From the NCBI RefSeq assembly GCF_036588685.1, contig NC_086379.1:74989727-75053726 (forward strand): a DNA stretch of 64,000 nucleotides, read 5' to 3'. The stretch comes from Mytilus trossulus. Taxonomy: Eukaryota > Mollusca > Bivalvia > Mytilida > Mytilidae. The notes below the pieces were generated by a model, which ran no database searches, was not told where the DNA came from, and worked only from the letters and a program-made list of their open reading frames with translations. Each line of letters begins with the position of its first letter. The first letter of the stretch is position 1. Positions 55,601 to 64,000 of this stretch are shown in pieces. A program made the translations under genes and the position numbers.

Positions 55601-58600
55601 TGATGTTTCACATTGCACAATTGTTTAATATCACTTCTTTGCAATCTTGTTCAATATAAGAAAATGCTGACATCTATTAACTGCTATTGTCTTGATATTT
55701 CAATAAGTATTGATGACAACACATTCAAAAAATTAAAACAGGCAAAAATGACAAACATCAGTCTTAAAATAAAAGACTACTTTCATGCCCTCAGATCCAC
55801 TGTGACTAAACATTGCCAGTTTCAAAGATGCTTTTGGATTAAAGCAATAGTGTAAAGTTTAATTTCATAAAAAAATATAGAGAAATTATTTTTACAGTAT
55901 ACATGTACCAAGGCAGATAACTCTTGAGAAATTGACAAGTAATTTCAATACTTTTCTTTTTCAGTATAACAAATAATCAACAATGCACATAATTCATATG
56001 CAAGCCATGAACAAATAACAATAAATCAAAAAAAGAAAGGTCTGCAAAGTTGATCTTGAAAAAAAGGTATTTGGAAATGGGCAGAAAGTTAACCTTGCAA
56101 CAGGCCACCTATGAACCTATTAAACAGTTGTTGACACGATTTCTAAATCATGAAAAGAAGCATGGCACTACAATGTATCACTAAAGAAGGCAAAGAACTC
56201 AATCTCTCCCTTCCGACCAAATTTGACTACATTGTTATACATCCCTCACTTTTAAACAGATGTACACTTGCATGGGTTAACTAATATTGAATATTAAAGT
56301 CAACACTTGGTCCCTCCAAAACAAATTCACAATATAAATTACTTTGTTTTCCATATAAATACTCACCTCCTCTAAGAAGAGCCATGGATGACATGTAGAA
56401 CCAAGCAAGTTGGATCTCTTTAATCCATGGTCAAATACTTGCTTTAGTGCTGGACACAAACTACAAAAATATTCATAACATGATTACAAGTTGCAAATTT
56501 ATCTATCTCTTGCAATAGACCTATGAAAACAAGTTTACTCTTTAATTCTAACTTCAAGATTCATGTTTCCAATAAAGCCCTTTTTGAAATTTGAATAAAG
56601 TTTAGTGAGTTGACATTTTAAACTGTTATGATAGTGGTGAGTAACTACAGATAAGCTCAAATAATTTTAAGCACAACAGAGTTATCTCCCTTCTTTGAAA
56701 GAAATAATAAAAGTCCTGGTAATGTAAGCATCAATTTGTTATAAATGTATAGTTATTCTATTTGTTGAACTAAAATAATATTCTACATGTTCATACAATT
56801 TTTATAGTCATTTTTTTTGGTCCTTTATTCAAAAACCAGTTTTGGGTACCAGTATACAATATCTATGTTATCTAGGATGTGAGATTTGATAGTTTACTTA
56901 GTATGAAAACTATTTTATTAATACTATACACTTACCTTCCTCTGACAAGATCAGTTATAGTTTCTGTTACACTGTCGTCCCCTGCTGAGGAATAATGTTT
57001 ACTTCTCTCATCTAAAACTTCTACAAACTTGGCAGGGAACCATCCACGGAGACCGTTTAGTTCCCCTACCCAACAATGTTCATCTTTCTGAGAGATTATC
57101 TATAATGAAATATCAATTACATTATCATTTCAACCAATGACACACATGAACAACTGTATCCAAATTGACTAATCACTACTATTTACACTAATACAGAGGT
57201 TAGACTGTTTGAGGAAGTTCTTGTTACTTTAACTATATCTGTAATCAGGAATCTATCTCTTTTTCAGAATTTGAATCAATATATTGGAAAGTTTATTTTG
57301 TTCTCAGCTATCCCTTGCAAATTAACGTTTCTGAACTATTAACATTTGTCTTGCAATATATTTGTTTTGAAACTTAAAAAAAATAAGGAAATATTTTTGC
57401 ACTTCTATTAAATCTTTTCTAAAAAGTTTTGCAATAATAATACATTATATATTACCATGTGAATTTAAACACCATTACAAATGAAACTTACTGTAATTAT
57501 ATCATTCTTTCTGAAACCTAACTCATCATCATCATGTCTTTCAAAGTCTAACAATGCTTTAGCTCTTCTTCGTTTGTTTCTTGCCACATTTACATAATTC
57601 TCCAGATCCTTGGCATGACTCTCCATTGTATAGTCAGCTATCAGGTTCTAACAAAATAACAATGTTTCATAAAAAGTCAGTGATCTTAATAAACCTAATC
57701 ATTATACCAAAATATGTTTTGTTCTTTGACTTTACTTGATTTTGCTGTGAATACATCTATTAAAACTATATTTCTTATTTCTCAATTTTGAAATAGATTT
57801 CTAGTTATTTGTAATATAAAATCTCTGGAGAAAATTATTCCTCTTTTTCTTTTCAGCATTAAAGACTGGAAATGTCTTGTTATTGTTATTGTATTTTATT
57901 GCTCTTAAAATGGACTACAATCTACTAGTTACAGGGGCAGATTTAGGCGGGGGCGTGGCGGGCGTGCGCCCCCCTTAAATTTGCAAAGCTTGGGTTGAAT
58001 TCAACACATTTAAGATTCAGAAAAGACCATTCAATCTTTTTAATGTTCAAAGTATCATGAGTATATAAAACAGTCAGTTTAACAAAATCAACGTGATTAC
58101 TAATCAACTGACCGTCTACGCTTATTTAAAGATCTGTGGCGGGATTGCTTCCCTTAGAAAACTTAGTAGATACTTAGTCAGCCGTAAGTGGTTGAGCTAA
58201 GGAAGTACTTCTTTAGCTCAGTCGGTTAGAGCGCTGCCTTGTAACACAGAGGTCCAGGGTTCGAGTCCCGGTGGAGACAAGCTATTTTGTAATGAAATTA
58301 GTGCTCTCCGGTTACAGTTCTATAAATAATTTCAAAGGAAGGTGTCAAACGCGGAGCTTCGTTTGATGACACATATAATAGGTTTTAAGCAGTCAAAGTA
58401 AAAACAAATGTATTTGCAGTTTTTATAATCAATTTGTTTGATAATCGAAGTTCCAAAACATCCCTTACACACTTTCACAATTTCATCATGACACGGTCAA
58501 GAAAACAGTCGGCAGATGAGATTCTTTTATACTATCTGTAATCAAAGATAGAAAAACTGTTTCAAGTGAAAGGTTAGTGTATTAATTTGTTTCTCTGTGT

Positions 58601-61600
58601 CTATATTTATTTCTCACTTGCAACCTAAATGTTTAGCCTAATTATGTACCGCATTACTTTATGCTTGAGATCCCAAGAAAATAAATATAAATGCATCTTA
58701 TTCTGATGTTAGATGTTTGTGGCACGACCTCGGATAGTCAAAAAAGTGAAAAACAGATAGTATGAAAGGACAATTAAAAATTGCTGGTAAAAGTAGAAAT
58801 TTTGGTTTGAAAAATATTTTGGTCAGGTGAGCAATTGTGATCTGTCGCGTCTCGCTTTACGTCCGTCTGTCCACCGGTCTATCTGTAGAATGTTGTCATG
58901 TGCGGACTATGGCGGTTTCAGCTTGAAACTTGAATTTTTTCACTAATTTTACCACATTATACTTCGAGATATCTACATTTCACCCCTTTAGAAGAATATT
59001 TCAATATTTTTACCTAAAAAACCCTCCAAATTTTTTTAGCCTCGCTCCATTCGGCGATTTAGAAAAATTTGCCCCCCCCCTATTACTAGAAATCCTGAAT
59101 CCGCCCCTGAGTTATATAGAACCTAAGCGACATTGATAACATTTTAAGTCATCTTAAGTTTGTCTAAGAGGAGCATCCTTGAATACGGTCAAAGGAGACA
59201 ACATAAATTTGAAAAAAAAAATATTTTTTGCTATTTTTTATATACACCTATTTTTTTGGTAACTTACTTTTTTATTATTTTTAGGAATAAAGGACTGAAA
59301 GTCTCCATATTTTGTTATATAGCTACTCTTCAGTAACTTAAAATTTTATTATTGATCAAGAAGCGGGAAAAGTCTCTCTTTTTGTCCCAAAGCTTCTCTT
59401 TGGTTACTTACCACTTTATTGTTTTTGGGATCCAGTGACTGGAAGTGTCTTGCTATTTGCAGTATAGCTTCTCTAAGATCTACAAGTAACTCTGTCTGTT
59501 TTATATTCTTGGCTTTTCCAAAATCATCATCTTCTTGATCACCCCAAAGTAATGTTGACACTAAAGACCGTGATCTCCTCAAATGCCTTTTATTCAATTG
59601 CTGTAAAAATGAGAAAAATTAGTATGTCGTTTCAATATTATTCATAAAATATCAAATATAGACAAATATGTCTTTTCCTCAATTAAACCTTAGGAAACGG
59701 GTTAAAAATTTATAAAACACAAATCATTTACCAATGTATAAATAAATAAAAATTATCAAGTTTTCTTGATTATACATATTAAACAAATAATAGGAAAAAC
59801 GTGTGGCCTAAATGTCCAAATGAAAACAGAAACACAGACAATATTTTTTTTTCATTTGGACAAGGACTACTTTTTATCTAGAAAAAAACTTGCCCTATTA
59901 CCTTGCAACTCATTTCTCTTCAAAACTTACACAAGACTATTTTTCAAACATAACGATCACATAACATAAGTATATAATTTAACATGGGTTACTGAAATTT
60001 AGATGAAAAGAATAATGTGTCCATAGTACCCTGATGTCCCACTCGCACAATCATTTTCTATGTTAAGTGGACCTTGAAATTTGGGTAAAAACTCTAATTT
60101 GGCATTAAAATTAGAAAGATCATATCATACTAAGTTTCAAGTCGATTGGACTTCAACTTCATCAAAAACTATCTTGACCAAAAACTTCAACCTGAAGCGG
60201 GACAGACAGACAGACGCACAGACCAGGAAACATCATGCTCCTCTACTATCGTAGGTTGTTATCGTAGGTGGGGCATACAAATAGATCAGTGAAATTTATA
60301 TAATTATATTACAGGTTTAACAGACAAAATTGCAAGCTTGGATTATAAAAACCCACTTTATAAGGCACCTGCCAACAAAAAACCAAAGAAAAATCATTGG
60401 TGAGACCGCAAAAAAATAAACCAAAGAATAATCGTTGGTGAGATCGCAAAAAAATAAAACAAAGAATAATCATTGGTGAGACCGCAAAAAAATAAACCAA
60501 AGAATAATCATTGGTGAGACTGCCAACAAATAAACCAAAGAATAGTCATTGGTGAGACTGCCAACAAATAACCCAAAGAATGGTCATTGGTGAGACCGCA
60601 AAAAAATAAACCAAAGAATAATCATTGGTGAGACCGCAAAAAAATAAACCAAAGAATAATCATTGGTGAGACCGCAAAAAAATAAACCAAAGAATAATCA
60701 TTGGTGAGACCACAAAAAAAACAACGTGATAGCAATATACGACGAAATTTTTTTCAAATTTTGCGGTCGTATAAAAACCAAAGAATAATCGTTGGTGAGA
60801 CCACAAAAAAATAAACCAAAGAATAATCATTGGTGAGACCGCAAAAAAATAAACCAAAGAATAATCATTGGTGAGACCCCAAAAAAATACTGCAGGTTAT
60901 TATCCTATGGACTCTGCCACTTACAGTCTGACAGCTTTTAAAACAGACAAATAATTCAGCCTGTAAATAGTAAGGATCTATTTATAGAATAAATTTCAAA
61001 ATGCAATTTGATAAAAACTCATTTTACCATATCTATTCAAATATTTCTGATATCCAAAGGTCTGCCACATTTCAAATGCTTGCTATATTTATCACTATTT
61101 TTCCTATGACAACACATGCTCCATTAGTTTTTTGCGATAATCTTTCGTATCACTGTATTATGCTGAGAAAGGAAATTATTAGTCAGTAAGATCAAAAGAA
61201 ATTTTCGTAAAATAGGAATCAAATATTTGCTCAAACCATCGCTGAAGCATAATTACATGGTCATATATCTTTTTGTTATACATGTACAATTTTGTGAGAT
61301 CATAAATGTATATACATTCTGGTAAAATTTATACAGATATCTCATCTACTTCTAATACAACCTTATATGTGAACAAACAATCTTAAATACAATGCAACAG
61401 ATAGAGAATAATTAGCACTGTTCAATAAGTGACCAATCAAAATCAAATTAAAACCTCACCTGTTTTGGTAAATTATTTGATTGGGGGCTAACAATAGCAC
61501 CTTGGTCAGCCATTAAGTAAGCTAAATGTTTTCTTCTATGAGATTCTATCACAACATCTGTCAAAGACCCACTGATTCTGAAGGCAATCTGTAAAATTAC

Positions 61601-64000
61601 AATCAAATGAAATATTTCTTACTAATATGAATAATGCAAATTAAATTATAATAAACAAGGAATGTGTCCAAATTCAAACTTGATCTGTAATAAGTGGTAA
61701 TAAGTGTTGTGTATAAGTTTCATAACATTTTGTTGAGGCAATTTAAAGTTAGAGAACAGAAACCCACTCTGGGACGTATGGAGGTACAATGGTAAAACTT
61801 AATGCCCCCTCAGCTATGGCAGGGGCATAAAAATACAGGTACTTAAATATTGAAACGACATTTATATGATTTTAAATTTTTTGTTTTCGTTTTATCTTGA
61901 TCAATTTTGGATTTCTATCAACTCTTGATAACAGAAACACAGAAGATATCAAAGGGAAAATAAAACAAGAGGCTCTCAAGAGCCTGAATCGCTCACCTTA
62001 ATTCTTTTGGTTAAATCTCTCATCAATGATTATTTTGGCTTATCAATTTATTAAAATGTTTTTTGGATCGTCCTATTTTCTTCAAAAGCCAAAAAAAATA
62101 ATCATTTTCTCCTATGTTCTATTTTAGCCATAGTAGCTATGTTTCTTGACATACAAGGAAATAAAATATAAAATTTATACTAGATACTCTGAAACTCATT
62201 TAGCCTAAGTATGGCTAGAAATTGATACAGCAGTTTCAAAGGAGAAGATTTTTTAAAGTAAGTCAACATGATGAACAAATTGTGAAAAAAAGTCTTTAAA
62301 GGGCAATAACTCCTTAAGGGGTCAATTGACAATTTTGGTCAAATTGACTTAATTGAAGATCTTACTTTGCTGAACATTATTGCTGTTTACAGTTTATTTC
62401 TATCTATAATTATATTCAAGATAATAAACAAAAACAGCAAAATTTCCTTAAAATTATCAATTCAGGGGCAGCAACCCAACAACAGGTTGTCTGATTCATC
62501 TGAAAATTTCAGGGCAGATAGATCTTGACCTGATAAACAATATTACCCAATGTCAGATTTGCTCTAAATGCTTTGAAGACTGCATTTGAACCATATGTTC
62601 TATTTTTAGCAATGGCAACCATGTTTGTAGATAGATTATAACTTCAGATACAATTTACAAACTAGATACCCTAAGGAACATTCAGTTTAAGTTTGGAAGT
62701 ATTTGGCCCAGTAGTTTCATAGGAGAAGAATTTTGTAAAAGATTTCTAAGATTTACCAAAAATGGTTAAAAATTGTTTATAAAGGGCAATAACTCCTAAA
62801 GGGGTCAACTGACCATTTCCGTCATGTTGACTTATTTGTAAATCTTACTTTGCTGAACATTATTGCTGTTTACAGTTTATCTGTATCTATAATAATATTC
62901 AAGATAATAACCAAAAACAGCAAAATTTCCTTAAAATTACCAATTCAGGGGCAGCAACCCAACAACAGGTTGTCTGATTCATCTGAAAATTTCAGGGCAG
63001 ATAGATCTTGACCTGATAAACAATATAACTCCTGGTCAGATTTGCTCTAAATGCTTTGGTTTTTGAGTTATAAGCCAAAAACTGCATTTGACCCCTATGT
63101 TCTATTTTTAGCAATGGCGACCATGTTTGTTGATAGATCATAACTTCGGATACAATTTACAAACTAGATACCCTAAGGAACATTCAGTTAAAGTTTGGAA
63201 GTATTTTGCCCAGTAGTTTCAGAGGAGAAGATTTTTGTAAAAGATTACTAAGATTTACGAAAAATGGTTAAAAATTGACTATAAAGGGCAATAACTCCTA
63301 AAGGGGTCAACTGACCATTTCCGTCATGTTGACTTATTTGTAACTCTTACTTTGCTGAACATTATTCCTGTTTACAGTTTATCTCTATCTATAATAATAT
63401 TCAAGATAATAACCAAAAACAGCAAAATTTCCTTAAAATTACCAATTCAGGGGCAGCAACCCAACAACAGGTTGTCTGATTCATCTGAAAATTTCAGGGC
63501 AGATAGATCTTGACCTGATAAACAATATTACCCAATGTCAGATTTGCTCTAAATGCTTTGGTTTTTGAGTTATAAGCCAAAAACTGCATTTGACCCCTAT
63601 GTTCTATTTTTAGCAATAGCGACCATGTTTGTTGATAGATCAAAACTTCGGATACAATTTATAAATTAGATACCCTAAGGAACATTCAGTTAAAGTTTGA
63701 AAGTATTTGGCCCAGTAGTTTCAGAGGAGAAGATTCTTGAAATAGTTTACGACGACAGACGACGGACGCCAAGTGATGGCATAAGCTCACTTGTCCCTTC
63801 GGGACAGGTGAGCTAAAAACAGCAACTTAAATTGCACCAAAAAAACAAAAATATCACTAGTGGGTTAATGATAAAACACACAATGACCTTCTATCTTATA
63901 AACATTTTGGTTACATACCTCTATTAGTTCATCCACATCTTGGACATCACCAGGTACATCTGACAGAGAATTAAATATCTGGGCTGAGTTATCTAAAGAC
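37513..64000 (-). CDS. SGSM3: SGSM3 orthologue (RUTBC3), C-terminal half: post-TBC, SH3 and RUN domains
   Basis: Exons on the minus strand are 63919-64000 (continues past the window), 61460-61588, 59412-59600, 57492-57647, 56936-57099, 56367-56460, 46203-46273, 45760-45808, 45293-45378 and 44573-44695. One of three terminal exons follows. All join in frame with GT/AG borders. The product follows vertebrate SGSM3 closely: post-TBC linker with [35 protein letters not shown], an SH3 domain ([15 protein letters not shown] to [17 protein letters not shown]) and a RUN domain (from [19 protein letters not shown] through [20 protein letters not shown]). SGSM3 is a TBC/RUN protein linked to Rab/Rap GTPase control and membrane traffic; this is family knowledge. 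The TBC domain itself is beyond the window. A 10-kb intron (46,274-56,366) splits the RUN domain. Confidence 0.97.
37649..39481 (-). other. Interval between terminal exons T3 and T2
   Basis: This is AT-rich intron or 3' UTR sequence. No further exon copy or defined repeat was recognised. Confidence 0.5.
39482..39617 (-). CDS. SGSM3: SGSM3 alternative terminal exon, copy T2 (middle)
   Basis: It follows TTTTGTTACAG and encodes 44 residues. They open [20 protein letters not shown], continue [10 protein letters not shown] and end [14 protein letters not shown] before a TAG at 39482-39484. The phase is the same as in T1 and T3, and there are no internal stops. Confidence 0.92.
40448..42791 (-). 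mobile_element. 2.3-kb element with TTTATACGACCGC inverted ends, between T1 and T2
   Basis: The left end TTTATACGACCGC (40448-40460) is inverted at GCGGTCGTATAAA (42779-42791). The left half holds about 150-bp units with AATTTTGGACC and AATCTAAGTACAT-like phrases. The right half holds units with TTTTTGGCCCCTAATTCCTA and CAAAACTCCCAAAATCAAT. A GACGAC microsatellite lies just inside the right end. No transposase frame is visible. A 585-bp element interrupts it at 41,916. Confidence 0.85.
41916..42500. mobile_element. 585-bp TIR element inserted in the 2.3-kb element
   Basis: The ends AAAGGAGTAGGTCCGGTAAG and their exact reverse complement (42481-42500) are perfect 20-bp TIRs. A second inverted pair lies inside: about 42,142-42,172 and 42,231-42,261, with AAAGTGGCCGCAT and GTGTTCATCC shared and about 2 mismatches in 31. 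The host repeat phrase GTGT...TTTCATAGATTTCTAT is split by the insertion, showing that it arrived later. A target-site duplication is unclear. Confidence 0.88.
42792..43072 (-). other. Possible 3' UTR after T1
   Basis: No clear AATAAA on the minus strand was found within this short stretch, so the T1 polyadenylation site is unresolved. Confidence 0.35.
43073..43205 (-). CDS. SGSM3: SGSM3 alternative terminal exon, copy T1 (proximal)
   Basis: It follows TTGTATTGTAG and encodes 43 residues after the shared Arg. The sequence opens [16 protein letters not shown], runs through a Lys-rich centre ([11 protein letters not shown]) and ends [13 protein letters not shown] before a TAA at 43073-43075. 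Both splice phase and stop are intact. It has the most divergent centre and the only WEI ending. Confidence 0.93.
44573..44695 (-). CDS. SGSM3: SGSM3 exon: RUN domain, [15 protein letters not shown]
   Basis: It encodes [33 protein letters not shown] and VQIKCEL, ending AG before GTAAGT. This leaves a split Arg codon, and each of the three candidate terminal exons can complete it. Confidence 0.96.
45293..45378 (-). CDS. SGSM3: SGSM3 exon: RUN domain, [17 protein letters not shown]
   Basis: An 86-bp exon encoding [20 protein letters not shown] then RSLVCCGL plus a split Asn codon completed by the next exon. Confidence 0.95.
45760..45808 (-). CDS. SGSM3: SGSM3 micro-exon: [16 protein letters not shown]
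   Basis: This 49-bp exon, with a CATTACAG acceptor and a GTAAGT donor, matches the vertebrate RUN segment in length and sequence. Confidence 0.95.
46203..46273 (-). CDS. SGSM3: SGSM3 exon: RUN domain, [12 protein letters not shown]
   Basis: This 71-bp exon follows TTTTTCCAG and encodes [20 protein letters not shown]. The end of its neighbouring intron contains a partial second copy of its 5' part (46,307-46,343). Confidence 0.95.
46307..46343 (-). repeat. Partial duplicate of the SGSM3 46,203-46,273 exon start
   Basis: Acceptor TTTCCAG and the codons for [10 protein letters not shown] are repeated 70 bp away with one C/T difference in the reading shown (CTCTTGTTGCAGC against CTCTCGTTGCAGC). 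It has no donor and ends abruptly, so it is an incomplete exon copy. Confidence 0.85.
46344..50100 (-). other. SGSM3: First part of the 10-kb SGSM3 intron
   Basis: AT-rich intron; small open frames here lack similarity. No exon was recognised. Confidence 0.55.
50120..51115 (+). repeat. ~148-bp tandem repeat (ATGAAAATGAGGTCAAGGTC family), six to seven units
   Basis: ACCATGAAAATGAGGTCAAG recurs at intervals of about 148 bp (near 50,160, 50,305, 50,455, 50,600, 50,750 and 50,905), each followed by a GACATGTACACC/CTTACAATC block. The right end has GCCGCCGCCGG and a GCAACAAAAGTTGC palindrome. Related copy at 22,680-23,640. Confidence 0.88.
51415..51550 (+). repeat. 24-25-bp tandem repeat, about five copies
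   Basis: Units AAATTGGCAGGAATCTGTTT plus TATAG-like tails recur at about 51,415, 51,439, 51,464, 51,489 and 51,514. The later copies change to AAATCTTCTTTATAG. Intronic. Confidence 0.88.
51722..51826. mobile_element. Degraded GGATCCGCC-family MITE copy
   Basis: ATCCCCCTTTTGGACAATTA, ATGCATAGAATGGGGACATA and CTGATCCACCACTT match the family interior and right end. The left arm is lost. Confidence 0.6.
52640..52950 (+). repeat. Dispersed repeat, copy A (pair with 60,015-60,235)
   Basis: CTAATTTGGCATTAAAATTA, GAAATATCATATCATA, TTGATTGGACCTCAACTTCA and AACCTGAAGTGGGACAGA occur in the same order as in copy B. Confidence 0.75.
53336..53570 (+). repeat. ~115-bp tandem duplication around a (CT)n microsatellite
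   Basis: CAGATGATCCGTTATGTAAG followed by CACAGATAATGATAATAAT occurs at about 53,336 and 53,451. A CT run of about 20 bases lies immediately before the second copy. Downstream similarity (GTGTGG, TTATTACATGT) continues in both. Confidence 0.9.
53690..54330 (+). repeat. Diverged direct repeat of ~230 bp (two copies)
   Basis: Copy 1 (about 53,700-53,900) and copy 2 (about 54,090-54,305) share CAAAGAATTCAACTTTAT, ATAACTAA, CCTTTTGTTTT and AATTAATATT.CCAATAATT. The right flank has a GGACCCGCGATATCACGGGT palindrome near 54,440. Confidence 0.8.
54895..55150 (-). repeat. Diverged ~185-bp direct repeat, two copies
   Basis: TATTGAACTTGACCTCCATT then TTGTCATCA occurs at about 54,913 and 55,078, and each is followed by a GAAAGCTTTGGT block. 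Intronic, no coding role. Confidence 0.7.
55320..56360 (-). other. SGSM3: End of the 10-kb SGSM3 intron
   Basis: AT-rich sequence with no exon or RNA gene recognised. The plus-strand frame at 55,613-55,855 has no similarity I know. Confidence 0.5.
56367..56460 (-). CDS. SGSM3: SGSM3 exon: RUN domain, CHPWLFLEE
   Basis: It encodes [20 protein letters not shown] then [11 protein letters not shown], the first RUN blocks. It ends before a GTGAGT donor that opens the 10-kb intron. Confidence 0.96.
56936..57099 (-). CDS. SGSM3: SGSM3 exon: second half of SH3 domain and RUN start
   Basis: It encodes [32 protein letters not shown] and [11 protein letters not shown]. The conserved Trp of DEHCWVGE and the GWFPAKFVE end are diagnostic of SH3. 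Confidence 0.97.
57492..57647 (-). CDS. SGSM3: SGSM3 exon: first half of SH3 domain
   Basis: This 52-codon exon encodes [14 protein letters not shown], a basic RNKRRRAK patch and the SH3 start [20 protein letters not shown]. In the ALLDF motif Asp replaces the usual Tyr, as it does in vertebrate SGSM3. Confidence 0.97.
57932..59109. mobile_element. 1.2-kb TIR element carrying a tRNA-derived sequence
   Basis: The left end CAGGGGCAGATTTAGGCGG and the right end CTGAATCCGCCCCTG are imperfect inverted repeats of the same general type as the GGATCCGCC family. C-rich blocks lie inside both ends (CGTGCGCCCCCCTT and GCCCCCCCCTATTAC). A tRNA-like sequence lies at 58,207-58,278. It sits in the SGSM3 intron between 57,648 and 59,411. 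Confidence 0.7.
58207..58278 (+). tRNA. tRNA-Thr(TGT)-like sequence, probably a SINE head or pseudogene
   Basis: Box A (TAGCTCAGTCGGTTAGAGC) and box B (GGTTCGAGTCC) are intact and the D-stem GCTC/GAGC pairs. The anticodon loop reads CTTGTAA (anticodon TGT). Only three of five anticodon-stem pairs form, and the 5' acceptor (ACTTCTT) does not match the 3' side (TGGAGAC). It is therefore unlikely to be a working tRNA. Confidence 0.6.
59412..59600 (-). CDS. SGSM3: SGSM3 exon: [17 protein letters not shown]
   Basis: This 63-codon exon follows a TTTACAG acceptor and ends before GTAAGT. It has a basic start (KRHLRRSRS), an acidic patch (GDQEDDD) and a conserved KNIKQTEL...[11 protein letters not shown] block. 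Confidence 0.96.
60015..60235 (+). repeat. Dispersed repeat, copy B (pair with 52,640-52,950)
   Basis: It shares CTAATTTGGCATTAAAATTA, GATCATATCATACTAAGTTT, ATTGGACTTCAACTTCATC and CCTGAAGCGGGACAGACAGA with copy A. Confidence 0.75.
60383..60890 (+). repeat. 38-bp minisatellite, 12 copies, interrupted by a foreign 56-bp segment
   Basis: Units CCAAAGAATAATCATTGGTG plus AGACCGCAAAAAAATAAA start at 60383, 60421, 60459, 60497, 60535, 60573, 60611, 60649, 60687, 60778, 60816 and 60854. Between the ninth and tenth, 60,722-60,777 matches the right end of the 40,448-42,791 element (CAACGTGATAGCAATATACG and GCGGTCGTATAAAAAC). Confidence 0.95.
61460..61588 (-). CDS. SGSM3: SGSM3 exon: [18 protein letters not shown]
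   Basis: This 43-codon exon ([13 protein letters not shown]...QSNNLPKQ) lies between a TTTTACAG acceptor and a GTGAGG donor. The [14 protein letters not shown] stretch is typical of SGSM3. Confidence 0.95.
61965..63822 (+). repeat. Second composite element of ~490-bp tandem units with terminal hairpins
   Basis: The left end AGAGGCTCTCAAGAGCCTGA and GCTCACC hairpin, units near 62,371, 62,857 and 63,355, and a short GACGACAGACGACGG run before the right hairpin mirror the 34,170-36,980 element. It lies in the SGSM3 intron between 61,589 and 63,918. Confidence 0.9.
63784..63814 (+). repeat. Terminal 14-bp stem hairpin of the second composite element
   Basis: Arms AGCTCACTTGTCCC and GGGACAGGTGAGCT pair over 14 bp with a TTC loop and the same T-G wobble as at 36,947. 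Relative to that copy one G-C pair has become T-A with both bases changed. Confidence 0.9.
63919..64000 (-). CDS. SGSM3: SGSM3 exon after the TBC domain (partial at window edge)
   Basis: It encodes [20 protein letters not shown] then DVDELIE and ends GAG before a GTATGT donor, in phase 0. The exon runs off the window end. Confidence 0.93.

Noticed and set aside
58207..58278. Functional tRNA-Thr gene
   Set aside because: The acceptor stem does not pair and two anticodon-stem pairs are lost, so it is listed as tRNA-derived only.
59349..59411. Extension of SGSM3 exon past 59,412
   Set aside because: A consensus GTAAGT donor lies at 59,411 and family homology stops there; the further open frame is intronic read-through.
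60309..60857. Minus frames with repeated [19 protein letters not shown] residues
   Set aside because: Pure translation of the 38-bp minisatellite.
60383..60890. Regular array resembling CRISPR
   Set aside because: Units abut head to tail with no unique spacers and the setting is an animal intron. It is a minisatellite; the same applies to 4,262-5,090.

Overview
The window reads as nuclear DNA of a bivalve mollusc, most likely a mytilid mussel. It is AT-rich, has short exons with canonical GT/AG introns, animal-type genes and a very high load of dispersed repeats. The mytilid assignment is an inference from the repeat character and is not proven here.

Layout. (1) Plus strand, 2,403-7,702: the last five exons of a class III PLP enzyme of the ETNPPL/PHYKPL phospho-lyase group. 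One intron carries a 15-copy 55-bp minisatellite, and a 59-bp tandem repeat lies downstream. (2) Minus strand, about 10,650-14,250: a decayed non-LTR retrotransposon with endonuclease, reverse transcriptase and RNase H remnants. (3) Minus strand, 15,939-18,424 and 24,905-26,846: two small secreted cysteine-rich protein genes, reconstructed here from their exons. They share the spacing CC-x12-C-x(31-35)-C-x10-CC, which resembles a free-standing anaphylatoxin-like (ANATO) domain. (4) 27-37 kb: no gene seen, mainly repeat families. (5) Minus strand, 37,513 to beyond 64,000: the C-terminal half of an SGSM3 (RUTBC3) orthologue, with the post-TBC region, SH3 domain and RUN domain. Its last coding exon is present in three intact, phase-compatible tandem copies with diverged central sequence, so three alternative C-termini look possible.

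Repeats make up much of the rest. They include a 20-bp-TIR transposon with subterminal motifs (166-1,401), several foldback elements, a cluster of short elements ending in CAGTGGCGGATCC-like inverted repeats, and two long composite elements (34.2-37.0 kb and 62.0-63.8 kb). Those two share a 14-bp terminal stem that shows a compensatory base change. There is also a 2.3-kb element interrupted by a 585-bp TIR element, a tRNA-derived sequence inside a 1.2-kb TIR element, and a 38-bp minisatellite interrupted by a fragment of another repeat.

The three gene groups show no obvious functional link. The strongest points for follow-up are the triplicated SGSM3 terminal exon and the paired ANATO-like secreted peptides.
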